From: Lentinula raphanica
Lineage: Eukaryota; Basidiomycota; Agaricomycetes; Agaricales; Omphalotaceae
Assembly: GCA_027919835.1 (NCBI GenBank)
Contig: JANVFP010000007.1
Coordinates: forward strand, 1,054,001 to 1,118,000
Direction: 5' to 3'
DNA length: 64,000 nucleotides
Shown here: piece by piece, positions 56,801 to 64,000 of the stretch
Numbering within the stretch: position 1 is the first letter of the stretch
Layout: each line of letters starts with the position of its first letter
Made by a program: the position numbers and the translations under genes
Notes under the pieces: generated by a model
What the model was told of the DNA's origin: nothing
What the model saw: the letters and a program-made list of their open reading frames with translations, nothing else
Databases searched by the model: none

Positions 56801-59800
56801 TCGACCCATCCAGCTTCATCAGCTTCATCCAATGAGAAGTAGAAAGCTCCGCCGTTAAGACGTGCACGCGAATCGCGATCCCCCTTCTCTCCCCTTCTCC
56901 CCTCTTCATTCCATCCCAACGAACCCTCGTGAATCATGTGCATGCGGCTACGTCTCTGCTCTTTGGGGAAATGAGAAGAGGAGCCCTCGACGGCGGGTCA
57001 TACAGACGCCGCTCGCTTGGAGGACTAGTGGGAAGATTTGGTCAGATTATGGAATAGATTACGTTCTGGGGGATTTTGAGCTTCGACGCGGAAGTTGGAG
57101 AGCAAGTGATAGCAAGATCCGGGGATGTTGAGGGACAACGGGGAGAAGGAGGAGGAGGCTGTTTTGAGGTGTGACTTGTAACGATTTCAGGTCACGTTTC
57201 TTTCTCGCTTGATCTTCGTGCTTTGGCTTACCCGGACTTTCCTTCATTTCAGACTCGCTCCTAGTTGTTGAATATCACCACCGTACCCTTTCTTTCGCCT
57301 CAATCACACGAACGATCTGTATCAACTTCATCGATGAACTCTAGACACTGACAGAGTCCACAACCAAATGGACCGGAGATTCGGGACGAAATGTCGACGA
57401 AGAGAACGATGGGAACACGGGAGGGAGGGGAGGCGTCGCAGAGGACTCGGAGGAGGGTTGAATGAGGTTGGTGACGAGATCGAATCTAAATTGTTGGAGT
57501 CCGCAAATTACGCGATGTCTCGATCCATAACATGATCCTCTCACGCCTTGCTTCTGCTTCGGCCCATTTCCACCTCCTCCACACTCCTCTTATCAATCCT
57601 CTCCCTTCAAGCTTGAACGTTAACGTTTGAAATTTGAACCTTCATCGACATCAGGATTTCTTCTTCTTCAGGCTATCTTCTTATCCCTCCCCGTCAACGA
57701 ATCAACTATTGGAGACGAAGAACCTGTCCGAACACACGCGTGCGTGGACTCAACCTTGGCTGAAGGAAGAATGAAGACCATGCATGGAAGGGAGGGGGTC
57801 TACGCACCTTCTCCTCGTTCTCTTCAACTACTTCTTGTTCTCTCTCGCAAACTGGGAAGGAGGAGGAACAATCAGTGTGTCAAGCTCAACAACACCAATT
57901 GACACATTCTCGTCGTCTGTCGTAACGTCGTTGTCTGTTGTAACGGTCGCGGGTTCCTCTACTTCGACCCCTTGTCTCGCTTGGAGGGGTAGTGGGGAGT
58001 CTTGATCAGATCATGGGATAGATTACGTTCGGAGGGTTTGAGCTTTGAGGTGATATCGGATATTCAGATGAAAGCGAATTTACGTTGGAGGTCAATGGGG
58101 AGAAGGAGGTAGAGGGTGAATTGAGGTGTAACATGTAAAATTTCGAGGTAATGTTTCCTCGTCCCTTTCTTTCTTCGCTTCTGTTCACCATGTCTTTTTT
58201 AGCTCGACATCACAACGGTCTCTCAGTGAAGTTCTTCAGCCTGTCCCACCTCAAAAGCATCTTTATCGAAATCATCGACGATGACCTCTAGACGGATCGC
58301 CGACGTAGACCACAATTGAACGAATATGTAGTCAAGCTGAGACGAGCATTTGACGAAGATAAGAACGAAGAATTTGGAGGAATTGGAGGAGGAGGTTTCG
58401 AAGGCAAAAACGGGCTTACGCGATATCGTAACGTACAATGTGAGCGTTCTAGAATTGCTCCTTCGACCCTTCGATACTCAAACGCTCGGATTTACAGAAC
58501 CTTCAGCGTTGATGCTTTCCCGTTGAATTGCAAGCTTCACCTCCATGAATCAAAACTCCAGCACTCTCCCATTCCACTTTCATCCACCCTCGCCCTTTAC
58601 GCTCTAATCTTTCTCAACGCCAACGTTGTCCTTTTCGACCGATCTGCTCAACTTCCCTTCCATTTCCTTCATCAAACGAGAAGAGGGAAACTTGGCCATT
58701 GAGACGTGTCCGCGAATCGACTTGACCACCGCTTATGGAAGATTGAAAGGGAAGGGTGGAAGGGTGGAAGTTTACGAGGGCTTGCAGAACAAATGAAGAG
58801 GTGGAACCAAAAATTACTAGGCAACTACTTCGTCGCTGTACTTCAACATCCTTATTAAACCCTTCTCCACCCCATCGCGTGACCGCGTCCACCCTCGCTC
58901 GCAGTAATGCTCTTACCTTTCGTTATACCGGTGCAAATAGGCTCTACTCTGGTGGTGAAGGAACATACACCCCTTTTCACCCGCTGTTATTGCGGGACTC
59001 TCGTGATCGGGCGTTAAGTTCTCCTTCCCACCTCGTCCCCGTCCCCGTCCCATTCTCCTTCTCCTCGTTCTCTTCACACCTTCCTTATCTCCCCAACGTG
59101 GACCTGCTCCGCTGATTTGGAAGCGGGCGAAGATTGTTTAGCGGGCACGATTCTCGATCCTTGCAACATGCCCTCACAAGGTCTCCCCGAAGACAGCAGA
59201 ACCATCACAATATACACATTGTAGGACGTGGTTCATGATCATGTGTGTATTTTGGAGGAGGGGAAGCTGTGTGCGGATGTGGAAGTGCTAGGGGATGAAG
59301 GGGATCGATGAGGGGTCATTCGTTTGACGTTCATCGACTTATTACTCCTCCATCGACATTGTTAGACCAGTCTCCGAGCTATGGCCTCAATGTTGTCCCT
59401 TTCAGTCTCGGGTTCCTCTCCTTCGACCCCTCGTCTCACTTCCTCGTCCTTTTCATGTTTCCTTCTTTGCCTCCTCTTTCTCTCGTTGTTCTTCTTGTTC
59501 TTTCTCAGGCGAAGTCGCAAACTCAAACTACGGTGAAGAACAGATTACGCGATACCTAGCGAGTATTATCGTCGTCATCGGCTCTCCAGGCTGGGGAATA
59601 CAATGTTGACACTGAAGCTGAAATTTCGACGCGGTGGAAACCTTCGATGAAGGGACAGGCATCTTCGGATTATTTGGATTGGGGATACTCGACCTGTTGA
59701 GTAGCCTCGAGGAGAACGCCATGAACAGTATCTGAATTGAGGTGGGACACAAATCATTCATCCGCCTTCAGCGAAAGCAAAGGGAAGCATGTGTTGAGAG

Positions 59801-60290
59801 GCTCGTCTATAGGATATTATGTAGGTTAGAAAGAGCGGGCGCCAATTCCTAGTTCGTTCTTTTTGGGCGCTTACTGTAGATTCTCCTTCATCTTCGACTA
59901 TCAACACCTCCACCACCTTGGACACTGTCTTCACTTGTTCTTCCCGCAGATGATGTGCACGAAGAATACCAGGGACTATAAAAAACGCGTTAACGAGACG
60001 GTTGAAGAAGGAAGTTCGGGAGAATAAAGCATGGGAATCGGGAAATGGGGAAGAGAGGACAGATAGAATGAACTCATACAGCTCAATATTCACCGGAACT
60101 CTCCTGCACTCTGTGGAGGGTGAGATTGAGGTATAACATGCAACATTTTGAGGTAACGTTTCTTTTTCCCTTGATCTTCTTGCTTTGGCTTATCCGGAAT
60201 TTTGTTCATCTCCGAATCAATTCTAGTTATCGCCTCAATCACATGAATGATCAATATGAGAAACTCTGCTCAGGATGATTGGTTAACCTG
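53900..60290 (+). repeat. Diverged tandem array of roughly 0.9-1.1 kb units
   Basis: Several landmark motifs recur in order on the plus strand. A GAGGTAA(G/T/C)GTTTC + CTTGG/CTTCGCTT block is at about 54,060, 56,336, 57,188, 58,145 and 60,151. TTACGCGATAT(C)GTAACG or relatives occur at about 56,591, 57,505, 58,419 and 59,541. CAGATTATGGAATAGATTACG is at about 57,039 and a relative at 58,007. GGGCGCCAATT...GGGCGCTTAC is at 53,331 and 59,836. Spacings are about 850-1,120 bp where adjacent units are visible. Units are too diverged for one coding frame; short open frames here are not conserved between units. May be a decayed gene cluster or an old satellite. Confidence 0.6.
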
Positions 60291-60668
60291 GTGAGTGATA
60301 TTCCTGATCAATGGTATTGATACCCCGTGGTGTTACTGCTGTACATACATAAAAGCCTAGTCTAGTTTTAAGTACAGCTCCTTGTGAGAATCATTGTCCC
60401 AATTGAGATAACACACAGATCATAATATAATAGTCTATATATAGAAAGAAAAAATAGAGGCCCTTGCAGGAGCCTATTGAATAGATGAACCAAGATATGA
60501 GATTGATGCTGATATGAAATGTATATGATATCATAGCACCTGTCAAGTATTAGATCAGGTGCTTTTTCAAGGGTACATATAAAAAGAGATCTTGCTTTGA
60601 TACATTTCTACTCTTGCCCATCAACACTTTTATCTTTCACTGACATCAATAATTCAACAAAGCACCAT
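60291..60668. other. Upstream region of the NLR gene
   Basis: AT-rich; a TATATATAG lies at about 60,434 and CATATAAAAAGAG at about 60,577, 90 bp before the first ATG. CT-rich CTTTTATCTTTCACTGACATC precedes the ATG. No other gene seen. Confidence 0.4.
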
Positions 60669-63600
60669 ATGACAAACCAAAGGTAGATAATTATTTTATC
60701 TTGGGCTCTATGAGTATTCAAGAAATCTACAAAAACAGTAACCAGAACATAGAAAGGTGAATTTTACAAGGTCAACTGTTATCTATGCACATATTGAACT
60801 TGGGAACAGTGGCATATTCAACCATGCACAAAATGTAACAGTAACTGGAGGGGAATTTAATGTAGCAGAAAGAGATATGCATAAGTACTATTGTAAGTGC
60901 CATACCAGAACTACTATTGCTGGTAAATGACATCATGACCCCAGATCTCTCAAGTGATGCAGAAAGAGAACTTCGAGACTGGCTTGCAGCTCCAGATTCT
61001 TCCATCACTTATGCTACAGCTTTTAATGAAAAAGTGGCTGGAACAGGTCAATGGATTTTGGAAGATCCTGTTTATTTGAAGTGGAGAGACAAGGGCAGTA
61101 TATTGTGTATTCAAGGTCAAGGTAGGAATTTGAAATAATAATTAAAATTTGAGTATTCAATCTTGTGTTGCAGCTGGGTCAGGCAAAACATTCTTGCTGT
61201 ATGTCAATTGCACACTGCATATAAGTATACATGAGTTCTGACAATATCAATTTTATCTTAGTACCAATATCATCCAAAGTTTCAAACAAGCAACATTTCC
61301 AACTTTCATGATGTATCATTACTTTGATAAACGGGATAATTCTGGATCAAAATCAAGTTTTCAAGGCTTATTATCATCTTTGCTCCTACAGCTAGGTGCC
61401 CACCCTATATTAAAAGACTTGCATAAATCTTTGAAACATGGGCTTGTTCATTCAAAACCTACCAATACTGATCTAGAAAATACATTGATGAAGATCACAC
61501 AAGACCTAGCTGAGAAGAAGTATCAAGTTTACGTTATAATTGATGCTTTGGATGAGTGCAAAGAAGAAAAAAAAGTATGGAACTTTTGTGAAAAGATCAC
61601 CAGCTTGCATTTAGTTAGTGGAGTCATGCTTTCCACTCGCAATTATAAGCCTGAATACTCCAAGTACTCTACAGTCTCTCTGATGAACAACAATAAGGTT
61701 GATAATGATATTAATATTTTTCTGAAGAAGAAAATATCATTCAACAGCACTGATTTAAATACTAAGATTCAAACAACATTGATGGAAAAAGCAGATGGAG
61801 GGTGAGTTTTCTAACTCAATTGAGTTATTAAAACTTGAACATTTAATAGATTTCGTTATATTGACTGCCAACTTCAAATTTTGAATGATAGTGCAAGCGA
61901 AAAGGCAATACACGAAGCACTAGCCAAGTTACCTTCAAACCTGGAGGAAATATATTCTGAAGCTATTACAAAATGTGAAAACAGTCGTCACTCTAATGAG
62001 GCACAATATATTCTCTCATGGGTTTTATATGCATTTGAGCCCCTTTATATGAGGCAGGTTGCAACTATTCTTTCTGTTGATCTGCAATCAAAAAAAATTG
62101 ATTTAAATGCAAAAATGCTGATTGGATTGGAAGAAATCATTGATACAACATTAGTCACTGTTGATAACAGGGACATTGTACAACTTGCACATGCATCTGT
62201 AAAGGATTTCTTGCAAGACAGTCACAATAATAGTCAGACAAGGAAGTTGTTAAATATCAATGCACAGCTGGCACACAATATTATAGGTCAAATGTGTCTG
62301 ATTTGTCTTCTCAGTCAGGGGGAGTACAAGCCTATATGGGAAGATGTTCATTGGGTGAGCAGAGAAGATATTGGTACATTTGAGCAGTATGCAACTGAAT
62401 ATTGGGCAAAGCATTGTCAATATAATGAAAGAGAAGAATTTCCATGTGAAGACACTATACAACTTACTCAAGAATTTTTTCAGAATGAACTAGAAGTGTT
62501 AAAAAACTGGAAGCAGAATTTTTGGGAATTGGAGGTTGATTATTGGATTGATGGTTCATTTGTGCAATGTAGTAACCTGTACATTGCTGCATGCTATGGA
62601 TTGAAAATCTGTATGCAGAGAGTTTTGATTGATAATTCTGAATTGGATTCAGGTATGTTAAAGAGATATTGGATGAAATAAATTTTATTGATTTCAAAAG
62701 ATATCAATACACAGGGGGGATTCTATGGTAGTGTAATTCAAGCAGCAGCAGCTCAAGGTTATAAAGAAATTGTTGAACTGATTCTCCAACATGGTGCAAA
62801 TGTTAATTTACAGAGTGGTTATTTTGGAACTGCAATTGCAGCAGCAGCCTCTGAAGGTCACCAAGATGTTGTTGAATGTCTTGTTCAACATGGTGCAGAT
62901 ATCAATTTACAGGGTGGTGAATCTGCAACTGCAATTGCAGCAGCAGCCTTGAGAGGTCACCAAGGTACTGTTGAATATCTTGTCCAACATGGTGCAGATA
63001 TCAATTTGCAAGGTGGTCATTTTGGAACTGCAATTACAGCAGCAGTATATACAGGTCACCAAGGTATTGTTGAATATCTTGTCCAACATGGTGCAGATAT
63101 CAATTCACAGGGTGGTGTTTTTGGAACTGCAATTATAGCAGCAGCCATTGAAGGTCACCAAGATATTGTTGAATATCTTGTCCAACATGGTGCTGATATA
63201 AATTTGCAGTGTGGTAATCATGGAACTGCAATTATAGCAGCAGCCTCTAAAGGTCACCAAGATATTGTTGAATATCTTGTCCAACATGGTGCAGATATCA
63301 ATTTTCAGGATGGTTGTTATGGAACTGCAATTGCAGTAGCAGTCTGGGGAGGTTACCAAGGTATTGTTGAATATCTTGTCCAACATGGTGCAGATATCAA
63401 TTTGCAAGGTGGTGATGTTGGAACTGCAATTATAGCAGCAGCATTTGAAGGTAACCAAGATATTGTTGAATATCTTGTCCAACATGGTGCAGATATAAAT
63501 TTGCAGGGTGGTCATTTTGGAACTGCAATTATAGCAGCAGCCATTGAAGGTCACCAAGATATTGTTGAATATCTTGTCCAACATGGTGCAGATATCAATT

Positions 63601-64000
63601 TTCAGGATGGATATTATGGAACTGCAATTGCAGTAGCAGCCTGGGGAGGTTACCAAGGTATTGTTGAATATCTTGTCCAACATGGTGCAGATATCAATCT
63701 GCAGGGTGGTAATTATAGACCTGCAATTGTAGCAGCAGCCTCTGAAGGTCACCAAGGTATTTTTGAATATCTTGTCCAACATGGTGCAGATATCAATGTT
63801 CAAGGTGGCAATTATGAAACTGCAATTGCAGCAGCAGCATCTCATGGTGGCCAAGGTATTGTTGAATATCTTCTCCAACATGGTGCAGATATCAATTTGC
63901 AGGGTGGTCATTTTGGAACTGCAATTGCAGCAGCAGCATTTAATAATCATCAAGATGTTGTTGAATATCTTGTTCAACATGGTGCAGATGTCAATTTGCA
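60669..64000 (+). CDS. NACHT-ankyrin NLR-like protein (3' end outside window)
   Basis: STAND-type immune or self/non-self signalling protein as in other fungi. Exons 60669-60682, 60753-60892, 60945-61121, 61174-61198, 61262-61801, 61850-62652 and 62715-64000+ join in phase throughout. N-terminus FNHAQNVTVTGGEFNVAERD, then SDAERELRDWLAAPDSSITY and a typical WILEDPVYLKWRDKGSIL lead-in. Walker A is GQAGSGKTFL, split over exons 3/4; Walker B is YVIIDALDEC (about 61,531-61,560). NACHT continues with the FRYIDCQLQIL and LPSNLEEIYSEAI region and VQLAHASVKDFLQDS, a usual end of the winged-helix-like part. Ankyrin repeats follow in exon 7. No stop or lesion seen; lower GC than the TE-derived genes. 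First exon is only 14 nt, so an alternative start is possible. No N-terminal effector domain such as HET or Goodbye is recognised. Confidence 0.9.
62715..64000 (+). repeat. Ankyrin repeat array, 13 units of 99 bp
   Basis: Thirteen successive 33-codon repeats, the last cut at the window end. Core GTAI.AAA..GHQ.IVEYLVQHGADINLQ is almost invariant even in DNA. Variation is at the residues after the conserved Gln (GGHF, GGES, CGNH, DGCY, GGDV, DGYY, GGNY) and two residues before GHQ. Repeat pairs 6-7 and 9-10 share the INFQ/DG(C/Y)Y...WGGYQ combination, showing block duplication. Confidence 0.93.

Noticed and set aside
63105..63980. Long Cys-rich open frame on the minus strand
   Set aside because: It is the antisense shadow of the 99-bp ankyrin repeat; the unit is a multiple of three so any frame without a stop in one unit stays open.

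Overview
The window looks like a transposon-dense stretch of a mushroom-forming basidiomycete (Agaricomycetes). Three things point there. Genes have many short GT-AG introns of about 40-70 nt. The mobile elements include a KDZ transposase, a Helitron, chromodomain Ty3/gypsy elements and DUF6698-like genes. A NACHT-ankyrin NLR gene sits at the right edge. The species cannot be named from the sequence, and family names are from memory.

Layout. 1-14,367 is the inside and right end of a giant KDZ-type transposon whose left end lies outside the window. It has inverted minisatellite arrays near its ends, an accessory gene on the minus strand (split by a 2.7 kb fold-back element) and a nine-exon transposase on the plus strand (split by a 1.45 kb element). 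14.4-20.2 kb is a mosaic of Ty3/gypsy and LTR remnants, a coiled-coil gene relic and small elements. 20.2-24.9 kb is a decayed Helitron Rep gene on the minus strand. 25.2-37.9 kb is a broken minus-strand gene split by a nested stack: gene, then fold-back element F2, then a complete LTR retrotransposon, then further fragments. 38.5-52.6 kb holds four decaying genes of TE-associated families, interleaved with fold-back elements F3 and F4 and small KDZ-like elements. 53.9-60.3 kb is an old, diverged tandem array. 60.7-64 kb is an NLR gene with ankyrin repeats that runs off the window.

Two element families organise the region. Family E (E1-E6) has termini CATCAGGAAAAAT...ATTTTTCCTGATG and a 2-bp target duplication. 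Its ends match the right end of the giant KDZ element, so its members are probably non-autonomous KDZ derivatives. Removing E1, E4 or E6 restores a reading frame exactly, and removing E5 restores a splice acceptor. Family F elements are about 3 kb fold-back elements with CAGCTGA...CTGTA-type ends and a 6-bp target duplication (two clear cases). They have long inverted arms and a conserved central loop, which is flipped in one copy.

Most genes here are dead. Many stops are TGA where Arg would fit, as expected from CpG deamination. The NLR gene is the only clearly intact gene: seven exons join in frame, with Walker A and B motifs and 13 nearly identical ankyrin repeats that vary at only a few positions.
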